From: Hyaloscypha bicolor E
Lineage: Eukaryota > Ascomycota > Leotiomycetes > Helotiales > Hyaloscyphaceae
Direction of reading: 5' to 3'
Assembly: GCF_002865645.1 (NCBI RefSeq)
Contig: NW_020194554.1
Span: 434,001-498,000 of the forward strand
DNA: 64,000 nt
In this document: positions 1-11,809 of the stretch, in pieces
How positions within the stretch are numbered: position 1 is the stretch's first letter
Layout of the letters: the number at the start of each line of letters is the position of its first letter
Notes under the pieces: generated by a model
The model's input: the letters and a program-made list of their open reading frames with translations, nothing else
Database searches by the model: none
Told to the model about the DNA's origin: nothing
Position numbers and translations under genes: made by a program

Positions 1-1
1 G

Positions 2-3000
2 GACTCGGATACTTTCCTCCATCTGAGTCCTCAAGCTTTCGATGGTCCGCCTCAAGTCCTTGTTCGTCTCATTGGCCTGCTCCGCGTCCTCGCTGTGTCT
101 CTTGGCTGCTTCCAGTGCCCTTTCGGCCTCGATCTGCCAACGCTGGACCTCCTGTCGGGAATCACGCAGGTCGCCTTCCGTAATGGCTATCCGGTTTTGC
201 ATCTCTGATTGGGTTCGCTGCGCATTGTCTTGTGCGGCCTCCAGGAGAGCAATTCGCATGGTCGTTTTGGCACGTTGTTCCTCGACGGTTCTAACCTTGT
301 GATCGCTCTGGTCGACAATCTCACGGATCTTCAGCTCTCTCTCATCCATAGCTTCACGGAGGCGGACCTCCTCTTCAGATGAGATACGCAACAGTCTTTG
401 AACCTCAGCTAAACGATCCTCAGCCGCTCGTCGGTTGATGATTTCCTCTTCCGTCTTATTCTCTACGCGCTCAAGCTTCTCTTCAAGATCAGCGATGCGT
501 CCAGTATTATCTGCTTCAGCTCGGAGGAGCCGCTCTTCCAGATCAGCAATTCGAGCCTTCTGCTCAACCTCTCTGGCAACGGCAGCTTCGTCAACAATAG
601 GCTTTGGTGAGGCAGGCACCATTTGGAGGAGTCGCTCCTCGAGATCAGAGATCCGAGCTTTGTGCTCGGCTTCTCTAGCAATAGCAGCTTCGTCGACCAT
701 TGGCTTTGGCGAAGCTGGCATACGTCTCTCCACTGCCTCCTCGACGATATTCCTAAGATCCTCGCCACGAAGATCAAGACGCATAGATTGACCGAATTGC
801 TCCTTCATCTCCTCCAATGCCTGCAGAATATTTCGCGAGTCTGGAAGGACGGGAGGCGGCGGTAGCTCTTTCGCGGTTGCTGGTCTCGATTGTTGGTGAG
901 CAGCCAGAGCCTCAGTAACAATGGCTCTGATCTTCTCCATCTTCTTGTCGCGTCTTGGGCTGAGAGATCGTCGAGGGACATCGTTGTCATCGTCTTCATC
1001 ATCGGCATCACTCAGAGCACCGGAAATGCTTCGTCTCTCCCTTCTGCTAGATGGTGCGCGAGCGGCCATCATCTCCAGTGACATCTGGATGGTCTCCAAA
1101 ACCTTCTCGAGGGGATCGAGACGCTCGGAAAGAAGGCCGCCAACAAGGTCATTGACATGGTTGTCAAAGAACTGGGCTCGTGGGTGAAGCTTATCTTCCT
1201 CCGTTTGGCTGAGAACATCATCCCATTCGCTGGGAGGTTGGCTGTCGATGGTATTGAGATTATGAATTGGCGACTCAAATGATGGCAAAGTTGGTTCACC
1301 ACTGAACGGAATGGTGAACACATCATCCTGAACACCGCCAAACATTCTCGGCTCTCCAGGGGGTCCATTATACCGTCTCGGACTTGGACTAGGAGCATCG
1401 CTGCGCATAAGATTCTGCGGTGCCAGTCTGATGGGTGATGAAGTATCCATATCAGGGATATGGAACGATTTGGCCGGACTGGGTTGATGAAATCTCGGAA
1501 TATCTGGAACATATGCACGATCAGCGGCATCGATATGTTGCATTACGTCATCAATGTCCTCGTAAGGCACTTTGAGGGGATCTGCAGCTGGTGATGCAGC
1601 AGAGACAGGCGTGTCAGATTCTTCGTATTTAGGGGGGGTTTGCGGTTCTGGCAAAGCGGCTTGGGACTCGACAGACTCATGGGGCTGCTGAGTGACTTCT
1701 GGAGTCTCGTCTTCTGATGGGGGTGTTGGGCTCTTAGCAAATCGAGAAGCAGAAAGACCACCGCCAGTAGGAAGGGAGGGCGGAGCCACTGGTGCTGGTG
1801 TTGACTCGGATGGCTGTCCGAATGTGAAGGTAAAGGCACTAGGCCTGAATTCAAAAGGCTTAGCAGTAGCTGACAATGAAGACGTATTCTTTCTGTGACC
1901 CTTGGGTCTTGGAGCCTCCTCTGTAGTGGGTGAAGCTTTCTCATCCGAAGACTGGGTGGGAAAGCCATAAGCAGGAAGACCAGATCCATATCTTCGAGAT
2001 GTGAACGGGATTGCTGTGCTGAAATCTTCGGCGTGCTTCTTTTGCTGGAACTCCCAAGGCTCCCAATCATTGTTGGGCGCCTCTGGAGAGTCTTGAGAAA
2101 AGCTTCGAGCATGTGACTTGGCAGGAATCTCTGGAGTCCCCTCCTCACCACTAAGGGGTGCTGAATTCTCTTTATTGGTTGGCGAAGTAACCACAACCAA
2201 GTTCTCCTTGGGAGGCGACTGTTCCCGAGTTGTCTCGCCAAGCGGCATGCCGGGTTCAGCAAACAGAGCCACGGAGTCACCGTCGTCTTTCTCGCCACGG
2301 GCTCTCTTGATCCGGCCTTCACCCTGGGTAATACGGCCATCTTTATCCTCCACATCCTCGTCAAGATTCTTGGAATGGCTACTATCAGGGCGAACGATGG
2401 GAATAGCCTTAGACTTCTTGCTAGGCCGTGAAATTCCAAGAATACTGAGATCAATGCTCCCAAAGATAGAGGTGCGCGGGCCTTCACTTTCAGAGGTCGC
2501 GCTTCCAACTGACTGGTTGAAGCTGGTCTGAGGCGTGAAAGCGGGTGCATCTGGTCTGAACGAGGGTCCAGAGGCAGAGAAACTGAATTCGCTCTGGCCA
2601 GGCGTGAAGGCAGGTGCAGCAACATTGATCTTGCCTTTCGAACTGGTCATCGAGTTGCTGCTGAAGTGGCTGGAGGCTGCAGACACAGGAACGGGTGGTG
2701 TAAACGCCGAGTAAGCTCCAATCGGGGGCTGGAAATTGTTCCCGTTGAAAGAAAATTGACCGGGCTTGAATGCGCTCGTAGGATCGAACTTGAACTCCTT
2801 CGCAGCGACGTTAAGTTTGGAGATAGAGGCCTTAGGCCCATGCCCAAGACGTGATGCGGTGCTGTCCTCGGTGTGATTTGCTTCAGAGTTAACCCAAGGA
2901 TTGCTTACGGCTGAGAGAGAACGATCGTGGCCGTTGGCGGACAGGTCGCTGATTTGAACTGGTGTGCCCATGTTGCTTGGATTTGTCTCGATATCAGAAA

Positions 3001-5638
3001 CTTCAGCCTTAGCACCATCGATTCCTAGCAACTCAGATTTAGACTCAGCGGCACTCTCCTCGCTATCATGGAATGGTCGCTGGGACAATGAATGACCTCT
3101 GCTATGCGGTTGAGGATGGTGAAGAACTGGCCCTTCTTCAGATTCATCAGTAGCGTAGCGAGAGGCGCCAAGACCTTGCTGGACAGAAGATGTATTTCGA
3201 GCACGGTCAGCGGCCGGCTTCTGCTCGAAATGGTCCCCTTCTTTGTCAGAGTGAGGACTATAATCCTCATGCTCAAGTTGGCGCTGGAATTGTTCTTCCA
3301 AGTGATACTCAGCATCATCGATTTCCTTCTGCAAGCTTGCACTGGGATTGTGACGAATTTGTCTCGCCTCCGGTGTTTTCGATGGACTCTTCGAGGGAGC
3401 ATCCTCGTCCTCAATTTCTCGAACCTCCTGCAGTCTGGGGGAAGCTCTGGCCCCAGCTTGCAATTGAAGTTGTTGCTGATGAGCAAGTTGGGTTTGCAAA
3501 AATTGTTGTCGTTGCTGCATCTGCGACACAACATCGCCATTTTGTGGGAAGTAGCCATCTTGTGGGAATGGCGAAGCAGGCGACACAATAGCGCCAAGGT
3601 TTTGCAGGGACGGGGAGCCGCCCCTAGGAACGCCCTGTTGATACAACACTTGCTGTGGTGACCAGACAGTTGGTGACGGTTGTTGGGGATACTGGAAGGG
3701 AGACCCAAATGGGTGCTCACTCCCAGAGAAAGAAACGGATGCTCTTGGGTTGTACTTCCCATGGGTCTGTGCGTGCATTGAGGCTGGCGATGCCACAGAG
3801 CCTGGGTTTGAGCTTTGGCTTGTCGATAATCCTGCACCAGGCAGTAGAGCTGGCGAGAAGGAATTTGGATGATGTGTGATATGGCTGCTCGCCGCCGAAG
3901 AAGTTGGCAGTGGCGGAGAGAAGGGCAATGGTGGGTATTGCATCGAAGTGCGTCGACTGACATTCGATACAGCCGGCGAGATGGTTGGAGCGGGATCCTG
4001 GTCCCCGAGGGAGACTCCGAGGGCACGGAGTTTAGCTTCCCTCAGTTCTTCGACGTATGCCTCCCATTCTGAATCGATCGACTCCATTAGTACCGCAAGT
4101 TATAAGGTAGGATAAAGAGGTAATATATGGCAGATAGATGGTAAAAGTTCAGGAATATCTCCAGGCAGATGTGTCAATAGAAGGTTTTACGCCTCCGTCG
4201 ATAAGCATGCAGGGGGATAAGATCCGTCTTGACACGAGCGGAGGAATGTAATCCAACAAAACGTCTTCCGAGAAAAACAATCATGCTTTCGGCACTCTGA
4301 AAAGAAAATAGTAAACTCACCTCTTCGATCAGGTATGTTAACCCGGAAAGATCTTTGCACTCTTTCAGTCAGCACATCCTGGTCATACGGCCAAATGCCT
4401 CTGCTCTGTCCCTGGCTTCCCTCTTCAGCATTTGGCTCAGTTGGTCCCAAATTAAAGCCAGATGTATCGTAGCCAAACTGCACCCATTCTTTGACCATGG
4501 CATCCACCTCTCTCTGATTCATAGGCGTGGGAGCGTGGCCAGAACGGCCACGCTCATCGTCCCATGGTAGCAGAACCATGATATTTTTGCCTTTCCATGG
4601 TATCTTCTTCTTCAGGCGCGGCGGATCAGGAGCTGGTGTAGGAACATGAGGCGCCTCCACGAACGCAGGTAAAGACGCCGCGCGCCATGCTGGCAACTCC
4701 TTCGGCGGTGGTGTTGGCGGGGGGTCCTTTACAGGAGACGATTGTATTTCTCCCATTTCCACTTCGGGCTCGTTTTCATTGACAGCTGCCATATTCTCAC
4801 GCACAAAACTCGAGAAATCCACCTGCTTCAAGGTCTCGGTACTCGGGCCCCGTCGATGTGTTTTCCTCTCAGAGCGCGTCTTTTGTCTCGATTCCAGAAA
4901 TCGCTGGAGTGTTGGCGTGCGAGGGTCGGCGTCTGGTAATGCCCAATCTCTGCTGTCTCCTGAGATGGATCCGCTCAGTGAAGAGTGCTCACTATCCCCG
5001 GGTTCGTCGTCGCTCAACCAATGATTCCTCTCTGCAGACTCGCCTCCTGTGTGTTGGCGGATCCAATCCTCTGTCAAGCCGGTGGGTGGTCGACGCGCTC
5101 GGTTCGCGAGGACTGCGGCGCTGATGAGGCCGTCGTGGGAGACGAAGTCCAGATCAGTGGTAGCCGGGACGAAATTGGGAGCTGGGCGCAAATAGGGGGT
5201 ATGGAATTCGAGATGGCGGATAGGGGAATCGTCCGACGGTTCACTGCTCAATGTGAGGCTGTGGCTGTGCGAACGTGGTTGCGTTGTGCCGGTGGCTGGC
5301 TGCTGGTATGGAGAGCCCCAGCTTGCAGTGTAGTAGTGGCTTGTGTCGCTTTGCACGCTTCGAGGAGCCGAGACCGACGGAGGAGTCTTCAGGAGATCGA
5401 GCGTCCGCCCGTTGAAAGTCGGTGCTGGAAGCGGTGGGAGAATAGGGGATGAGCCTCCTTCGTCTGCAGTCGAGGTCGTCGAGAAGGCAGGCGACCCAGG
5501 CTGCTCGGCGCGTTGAAGTGAGATGTTGCCAGGTCCGTCCTCTGCCGTCGCGGCAGGAGGAGGCGATGAGGGCAATGAAGACGTTGTTTGAATATCTACT
5601 GCGTCGTGGCGCGTCAGCCGGGGCAGTGTGGGATTCAC
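2..5638 (-). CDS. Very large disordered/coiled-coil protein with PAM2-like motifs; cut by left window edge
   Basis: Two exons are joined by one intron: exon 5638..4321, intron 4320..4069 (gtgagt donor, TACTAAT branch at 4092..4086, cag acceptor), exon 4068 to beyond base 1. At least 1795 codons are visible. The N-terminal half is Ser/Pro-rich and disordered, with a conserved-looking block KKKIPWKGKNIMVLLPWDDE near 4600-4540. The splice restores PDRREWEAYVEELREAKLR. Two PAM2-like motifs follow: SKLNVAAKEFKFDP at 2821..2780 and GKINVAAPAFTPG at about 2635..2597. PAM2 is the peptide bound by the MLLE domain of poly(A)-binding protein. From about 1200 to the window edge the protein is a long charged coiled coil with a 34-residue duplication. 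The true start is unresolved: the frame is open above 5638 only to a TAG at 5710, and no ATG lies between, so an upstream exon is expected. By architecture it could be an mRNA/endosome scaffold like Upa2, but this is inference; an unrelated large cortical coiled-coil protein remains possible. Confidence 0.88.
522..721 (-). repeat. 34-residue coding tandem duplication in coiled coil
   Basis: Two adjacent copies of about 102 bp encode PASPKP(M/I)VDEAA(I/V)ARE(A/V)E(H/Q)KARI(S/A)DLEERLL. Each copy holds a Pro-containing break followed by heptad-like sequence, so the coiled coil is segmented here. The copies differ by point changes, so the duplication is not recent. Confidence 0.85.
4069..4320 (-). 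other. Intron of the large coiled-coil gene
   Basis: 252-bp intron with GTGAGT donor, a perfect TACTAAT branch site (4092..4086) and CAG acceptor 18 nt further on. The ATG at 4087..4085 overlaps the branch site and opens the whole downstream frame, so it is a tempting false start. Joining the exons gives Glu from the split codon g|aa and keeps the frame, which supports the intron. Confidence 0.85.
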
Positions 5639-6780
5639 GTTGGCACTGCAGCACGCACCGGAACGAGACCAGCGCAGACGAAGCTCGAGTCGTCTGCTGC
5701 TGAGTCTCTAGATGTCGATGGCAAGGCTAACTGTTTCTCGGGCCTCGATGGTTGGCGATGGTCGGAAGGAGGTGGAATTATCGGGGGTGTCGCGACGCGT
5801 TCGATGAGGCCTCCCAGCAAGGAAAATTAAAGTTATTTCGGTGCGAATTAAAGGAGTGACATAACGCAGCAAGGCAACGAAGAAGAAGCTGAAGACATCC
5901 GATCAAGCCAGCAAAGGGTGAGGCATACAGGGAAGAGGAGTATGCCGATGGCCTTTGGGAAAGGAGATGGTGGTTGGGGATAGGGGAGGTGAGATGTGGA
6001 AGCTGGCGTTGGCGGAGGGTGTTGACGATGCAGGCCGGCCAGCAGCCGGCGTTTCTTCGCTCGGCTGTCTCTGCGCCGGTCGCCCACGAAATAAAAATCC
6101 TGCGCGAACTCCCTTGCTCGCATTTGGCTGGTGGGAGGGCCCGCTTGTGGGTTCGCCCGGGATGATTGGGTCAGATCATTGGCCTGCGGAATTGGCCTCT
6201 GATTTGACGGCAATGCAACCACAGCCGAGGACTCAGTATATTGTCTTCATCTCCGGACATGGCTCCCTTCCATCACGAGAAATGTGAGGAGGTGGGGAGG
6301 CGTCTACCTGTGTGTGCATCACGGGAACACAGCAGGTTGCATGGCAGCGGCAGCAGTGTCGTACAAGCTGGGATCACCACGAGGGTTTCGTCGATCTCGC
6401 AGCTGCTGGACATTCAGGGGTTGGGGATAGTGGGAGGAATCTGAACTTTGGGTTTAATGTTCTAAGAGATTTGGGACATTGGTTTTCTGTGAGTGTGGGA
6501 GTTTCTGGATTGTCCGAGTTGATTTGGGACATTTAAGAGTAATTCACAATTCTCATACCAGCCGAGATGAGTTTTAAGTGTCTATCAACATCATGAATAC
6601 ACTAAATCACGAGTTATTTCCATTTAAGTAATCATTAGTCCCCTCCTTAAACCTCTTGAATGCAGCCCTTGCTTCCCCAAATGGGATTGAATACAAGTAC
6701 ATAACCCAAATACTCCCATGATGCCATCATTATCATACACCTCTCCCCTCCTGAAGATATCTTCTCATCCATCCCAGCAA
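5639..6780. other. Intergenic: upstream region of the large gene, downstream of the PQ-loop gene
   Basis: It should contain the promoter, leader and probably the first short coding exon of the 5.6-kb minus-strand gene. Candidate minus-strand ATGs with a long open frame lie near 6122 and 5899, and possible acceptors lie at about 5705-5690, but no exon pair could be chosen with confidence. No other gene is seen. Confidence 0.6.
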
Positions 6781-7985
6781 TTACTCAACAGCTGAGGTCG
6801 TAGGCTTTGGAGCATACATCCTGAACTGGACAAAGATAATCGCATCCTCAACCATCGTCCCCAAACTCCCAATCAACCACGGCAGATTCGTGTTCAGATA
6901 ATCCCTCTCAAGCGAATGGCTGAGGATACTCGCCCCATATGTTAAATTTCCCATCAAAGAGAGTAAGAAAAAGAGCAGAGCGAGTCCTTCGCAGGATTTA
7001 TCTCTATAGTTCTTCACGATCTGAGGGATTCGTGCACTGTATCAAGTCATGTTAGAAGAAGATGGAGGTCACGTGAGAAGGAGGACTCACCCAAGATAGC
7101 AAATCGCACTCGCATAACCCAGGATCTTAGCTCCAACAGCTGCTTGCACAGCCTCAGGGACATCCCCATCCTCGGGCGTAGGAATCCAGACACCAGACTG
7201 CCATGCAATAGCCCAGCCGGCTGTGCCAACAGCAACAACCGCTAAAACAGAGAGTGTATTCCTGAACCACGGATTTGCGTTAGGAGAATCATCTTCCTCG
7301 AAGATCTTCGACAGAGAATCACGTCTCCCGCTTCGAGCAGAGGAGCGGCGTCTATGAGAGCCGGGGAGACCAATGGTGTCGCTGCTCCGGCGGCGGGTGA
7401 GGAGTGGTTCCTCTTCAGATGTGGTGGAGACAACTGAGAGTTGTCTCCGAGAGCGAGCGTTGATGTGGTTATAATATAGACATTGGCTAATGAGCACGAA
7501 GTCTGCGATGCAGAAGTAAATGGCCAGAGCGATCACGGTTGGCACGAGATCAGCCCAAACAGCACCTGGAAGAGTCAATATACACACGTGACCAGAATGA
7601 AAGGAAGATGCGGATGAGGAGATAATGGTGATGATAAGCTCCACCACTACTCGAAGGAGGCCACTGATGGTCTGATCTTCACCCAAGACCGGGTCTTACC
7701 AGAAAGGTTGGTGATATCCCCAATCAACCACACGAGCAGGAAGGCAAGGGAAATGCCATCAGCACTCCCAGTCTTGTAGTTGAGAATGAGTTGCGGGACC
7801 TGTGATATATCAGCCTCTCCCTTCAAGCCAGTATATCCTCAAAACCACGCCGCATCGGTACGAATCCTTACCAACAAAAAAATCCACGTCGCAAGACTGA
7901 TGCTGCCAAAGACTCCAGATAAGGCCTCCTGGGCCGTCAGGGTTTGCGATAAGGCCCTCAGCCCAAAGAATACTGCTGCAGACAT
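6781..7985 (-). CDS. PQ-loop repeat membrane transporter, vacuolar cationic amino acid type
   Basis: Four exons: 7985..7872, 7799..7700, 7565..7091, 7036..6781; 314 residues. All phases close. Two PQ-loop repeats are visible: the first around residues 36-75 with PQLILNYKTGSADGISLAF (PQ at 40-41), the second around residues 226-265 with RIPQIVKNYRDKSCEGLALL (PQ at 234-235). About seven hydrophobic segments are present. A Ser/Arg-rich hydrophilic linker with RRRSS-type sites separates the halves at roughly residues 100-185. This layout fits the Ypq1/PQLC2 family, which moves cationic amino acids across the vacuolar or lysosomal membrane; the substrate is inferred from the family only. The intron between exons 1 and 2 falls one codon before the first PQ pair. 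The gene is divergent from the reductase-like gene at 8366. Confidence 0.93.
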
Positions 7986-8365
7986 GTCGACGCTGTTGTC
8001 TTTATTATGGAAAGAAGGAAGGAAGAAGGAGGTCGTGAGATGACTTAAGACATCTGAGTAATGGGTGGTGGTCAAGTGAGCCCTGTCTTATATCACTTCG
8101 GTGTGATAGGTCGACTGTCGCATGCACAACAGGATCTGCGCCGCAAGATAAGCTTAGCGGGAAAAAGCTTCACAGAGACGACTAGCCGCCAGCCGCGCGT
8201 CTGTCTTCTTCGAGTTTGGGTTTGCAGCAGAATGACTTCATCCATCCTGAAACGGGAAGTGCTCATTCAACTGCGAATTTGGGGTGGTACAAGACTGAAT
8301 GTCCCAGCAGGGTGATGCCCTAGAAATATCCCACGATCACTCGTTCGAGTGGCTCCATTTTTCGA
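7986..8365. promoter_or_regulatory. Shared divergent promoter region
   Basis: 380 bp lie between the start codons of the PQ-loop gene (minus) and the NAD(P)-binding gene (plus). It must hold both promoters. No defined binding site could be assigned. Confidence 0.5.
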
Positions 8366-9139
8366 ATGCAACACCGTCGTTACCAAAGCATGGATAGGAT
8401 CACGAAGCATCACATTCTTCTGCTAGGAGGCACTGGCATCTGCGGCACCATCTTCACACGCGCGGCCCTCGAAGCAGGCCACAAACTCACTCTCTACGTT
8501 CGCACACCCTCAAAGATCCCCGAGGACCTCTCCTCGAACGCCAATGTCTCCGTCATCCAAGGCGAGCTACAAGATGCAGAAGGCCTGAAGAAAGCTGCTG
8601 CTTGTGGAGCTGACATCTTCATCTCATTGGCTGGACCAACGTTAGGGAAGAGAGAAGGAACTGTACGTCCCCCAAGAATTTCCAGGGTAAGAAAAAAGGA
8701 CTGATGGAAATCGTAGCCCATCACCGAAGCCCTCCGAACCCTCTACCCCCTCCTCCTCACCAACGGCACTACGAAACGCATCCTGGTCCTCTCGACCCCC
8801 TCGTACTCCGCGGCCGAAGACACCCACTCAATAAAATGGATCTTCGCCATCAACTTCTACATTAAAGTCATCGGCGGCGACACGTACCTAGAGATCAAGG
8901 GCATGGCTGAAGAGACGGTAGCTCTCGGGGAGAAGATCGACTGGACCGTGTTCCGGGTGCCGTTGTTGCAGGGCAAGGAGCTGGGAGAGAATGACGGGCC
9001 GGTTAATGCGGTATATGTGGGGGATAAGAAGGGGAGGGATGGGTTGAGGCTTGATAGGGGACGGTTGGTGAAGTGGGTCCTCGAGGAGCTGGAAGAGGGA
9101 AAGTGGATTTGTGCCTGTCCGCTTCTGTCGAATGCTTGA
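8366..9139 (+). CDS. NAD(P)-binding Rossmann-fold protein, NmrA/atypical SDR type
   Basis: Two exons, 8366..8662 and 8717..9139, separated by a 54-bp intron (gtacgt..tag); 239 residues. The N-terminus has HILLLGGTGICGTIFTRAAL, giving the GGTGxxG dinucleotide-binding motif at residues 21-27 followed by an Arg-containing second strand (LYVRTPSK). This is typical of NAD(P)H-binding atypical short-chain dehydrogenases (NAD(P)H-binding/NmrA-like). Later IDWTVFRVPLLQG matches the usual conserved strand of these proteins. The classical YxxxK pair is not evident: YLEIKGMAEE sits in its place. The enzyme may thus be a reductase/isomerase-like protein or a redox sensor. An in-frame ATG at 8390 is an alternative start. 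Confidence 0.88.
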
Positions 9140-9586
9140 TTGCGGAAGTCATTGGACATATCCTGGACACAAATCCAGCCATCAGACCCTATCAGTCCCG
9201 TGGGACAGCTATCAAGACTGGATACGGCATTCCAAAAGATTTCGATGTTGAGCAGTCCGCCCCGGGAAGTACCCAAGCAAAGTCATTTCCGACATTGCAC
9301 ATTTTCTTCCTGCTGTTCAACTATATGCAAGACGCAGTTTAGTGAGGAGTACGAGGCCCATCAAGTCAAGTCACGAGCATGACACGTCACAGGAGACCCA
9401 TTTGCGAAGATATGAACCCGTTGTGATTTTTCAGAATGAAGCCATGTCTAGCTCCATCCACTGTACGCTCTTCTTCACATCCCCACCTATCTTCCCCCTC
9501 TTCCTCCTCGACATGGTATTTTTCCTCCAGTCCGTCAACAACAGTCTTCACATCCGCGTCCAGCACGGACAAAATTCAACATCAAG
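9140..9586. other. Intergenic, convergent 3' ends
   Basis: 447 bp between the converging reductase-like gene and the small minus-strand gene. Presumably holds both 3' UTRs. No further feature seen. Confidence 0.5.
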
Positions 9587-9996
9587 CTAATACAACCCGA
9601 CAATAATATCACCCCTCACTCTCGCCGTGAGATGCACCTCCGCTTCCAGATCAAGCTTGATGCCAACCATCAGCGCTGCCGCCGTCAATTTCCCTTCTGC
9701 GTCCGTTGCGCCTTTGAGGAGTTGTCCTGAATTCGGCTTGTCAGCTTGGGTCACAGGCAAGGTCAAGAATACAAAACGGGAAGCGACTTACCAGCAGGAG
9801 CCCTCAGCCCATCACTCGTCGGCAGTTTCGGCAGACTGGACGCGAAGTTCGTCGTGAGTCCCTTCGATCGGGTGTCATCGCTAGGGGAGTAAGCCGCTCC
9901 TCCTGCCGTCGTATTGTACGCTGCGCTTCAAAACGACACTACTCAGGTTCTCTCCACACGATCGTGGACTGGTGGGGAAACTTACGTGGAAGACAT
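9587..9996 (-). CDS. Small conserved-looking protein of 94 residues, function unknown
   Basis: Three exons: 9996..9986 (11 nt), 9925..9792, 9726..9587. The introns are 60 and 65 bp with GTAAGT donors. Phases close to exactly 95 codons including TAG. The product starts MSSTAAYNTTAGGAAYSP, has a short disordered middle, and ends with an amphipathic stretch GKLTAAALMVGIKLDLEAEV then HLTARVRGDIIVGLY. The C-terminal half is rich in alternating hydrophobic/charged residues, consistent with a beta-strand or a membrane-surface helix. I do not recognise the family. The 11-nt first exon means simple ORF scanning misses it. Support comes from three consistent splice junctions; no homology could be tested. 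Confidence 0.7.
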
Positions 9997-10934
9997 GTTT
10001 ATCTTTCCCTTGTTCTTTTTCGGGGGAGTAGCTAGTTCCGTCTTGACTACTTTTCGGGGACGTTCAGGTTGAGGAGGAATGAGATCTGAATGGAGAGAAG
10101 AAGGAGAGATGTTAAGTGGCCAGGTGATGATCTATCTATTCGCACAAAAAAAGAAATGGAACTGGAAGGAGATCTCGCCTGGAGGATCTAACTTGATATC
10201 GATGGGATGAAGAGATACTTCCTTCTTGTCGCGGAACGCTCAAGCTTTATACCTTCGCATTTTCCTCCTCATTCATTCTAGCCAGTTGGGAATGGCATAT
10301 CAGACGAAGTATCCCCCAACGGCCACGTCCGCGCTAAAAGGCTTCCATAAAACACAGGGCAGGCGTTAGATGTGTCAGTTGTCACTCTCGTCCCCATCCT
10401 TTCCCCTCCTCAACCCGGCTCCCCCTTCAGTAAGTGCGAATGGTACGATAAGCCTCAAGGCGCAACCTTGGAGTTGGCCGATCGTGCAACACATCCCACG
10501 GACCTTTCAGTATCATCAGCATCCACAACATGGGACGATTATTCCTCGAACCCGCTTACTGGGTGTATCAGAAATGGCCTTATGGTTTTTCTTCGAAAAT
10601 CCTGCGAAACCTGGGAAAACATTGTGTGTCAGATGTAAGGCTACTTTTTCACCCCACTCGATGTTTCTAGATGTGTGAGACGTGATCCTTGTGTCGATCT
10701 ATAACATGGCCTTACTTTTCCTCCCCACATGAATATCTCGGTGGGGAATAGAAGGACTAACGGGCTTCATCCATGATCAAGAATCCGTCAGCAATTGCAC
10801 ACATATTCAGTATTCAGCATCGATGCAAAACATTCTCCATTCGCCATCTCATTTTTGTTGTTGGATTTTACTGATAATAAATCGTTCCATATCTTTCTTA
10901 TTCCAAGAAAAGAATTCGAGAGAGTATTTCCTCA
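9997..10934. other. Intergenic, divergent upstream regions
   Basis: 938 bp between the starts of two divergent genes. Contains CT-rich stretches around 10370-10430 typical of fungal promoters. No coding sequence is supported. Confidence 0.5.
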
Positions 10935-11625
10935 ATGACATCCATGCTCCTCGCCCTCCTCACCGCGCCCGCTTTGCTGGCAACGAACGAAGCAATCCGA
11001 CAAGGACAAACCAAGGATCGCCGCGAGGAGCACCGCGCCCGCCGTTCAAATCTAATCATCAGCTGCGTGGCGCCTTCATCGCGAAGCTTCGAAATCGACC
11101 ACCGACAAGTGGCTCTCAAGAATAACAAAGTACCTCCGTCCCCCATTCCCCCAGGGTATTGATCTTAAGTTTAAACTCAAACTCAAGGTTTACATCAAAG
11201 CAGACCCAACAGATACCTCCCTCCACCCCTTCGCAGGCTACTTCCTCCCTTACCCGGACACCACGCCTCCCTACGAAGGGCTCGTAAGCACCATAACCGA
11301 CGAAGCGCCAGTCATGAACTGGATCTACATCGACCGCTCCACCTACGAAGTGAAATACGGCGTGCGGGCCGACGCGCAACCAAACCTAACCGGGCCCTTC
11401 GACTGCACACGCCAAGACCGGCGTCTCACATTCGATCGATGGGAAGGCTTCTGCGCGGTAAAATGCTATGAGGGAGAAGAAGCGGACATGTGGAAGCTGT
11501 ATTTCGATGTCGATGATGATGGGTTGGAGAAGAAGTTAGGGAAGGCGAGAGTTCTCGAGGTAGAGTTAGTGAGGTGGGAGAAGAGGGTTCGGAGGGGACG
11601 GCCGTTGGGGGACATGCGGTCCTAA
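10935..11625 (+). CDS. Uncharacterised fungal protein, 210 residues
   Basis: Two exons, 10935..11129 and 11188..11625, with a 58-bp intron (gtacct..aag). The start MTSMLLALLTAPALLATNEA is followed by a basic segment (KDRREEHRARRSNLIISCV). The second exon encodes a compact globular stretch: HPFAGYFLPYPDTTPPYEG, then PVMNWIYIDRSTYEVKYGVR, then a DCTRQDRRLTFDRWEGFCAV core. It is the kind of conserved Pezizomycotina protein usually left as hypothetical; I cannot name a domain or function. The N-terminus is weakly hydrophobic, but the basic stretch directly after it argues against a clear signal peptide. The downstream neighbour is a convergent OPT transporter gene. Confidence 0.85.
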
Positions 11626-11809
11626 CAATCACCCTCCCGGCCAAAAAAAAACAAACCAACATGAAATCGGAGTTTCAAAACCTGATATACGCAGAGATAA
11701 TAGGGTCTTGAAGCGAAACAAGCTTCGTTTAGATGAAGTGAAGATTGTGTTGAATCTTGATAATAAACTTGATCAGAGTGACATGTGACCCAGACACCAC
11801 CTCCACCTC

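Noticed and set aside
1543..2625. Long minus-strand frame (360 codons) in a different phase from the large gene
   Set aside because: It lies out of phase with the continuous frame that carries the PAM2-like motifs and coiled coil; its Leu/Pro/Arg-rich product is typical of a shadow frame.
4085..4087. ATG as the start of a separate left-hand gene
   Set aside because: It overlaps an intron branch site, and splicing joins the flanking frames seamlessly.
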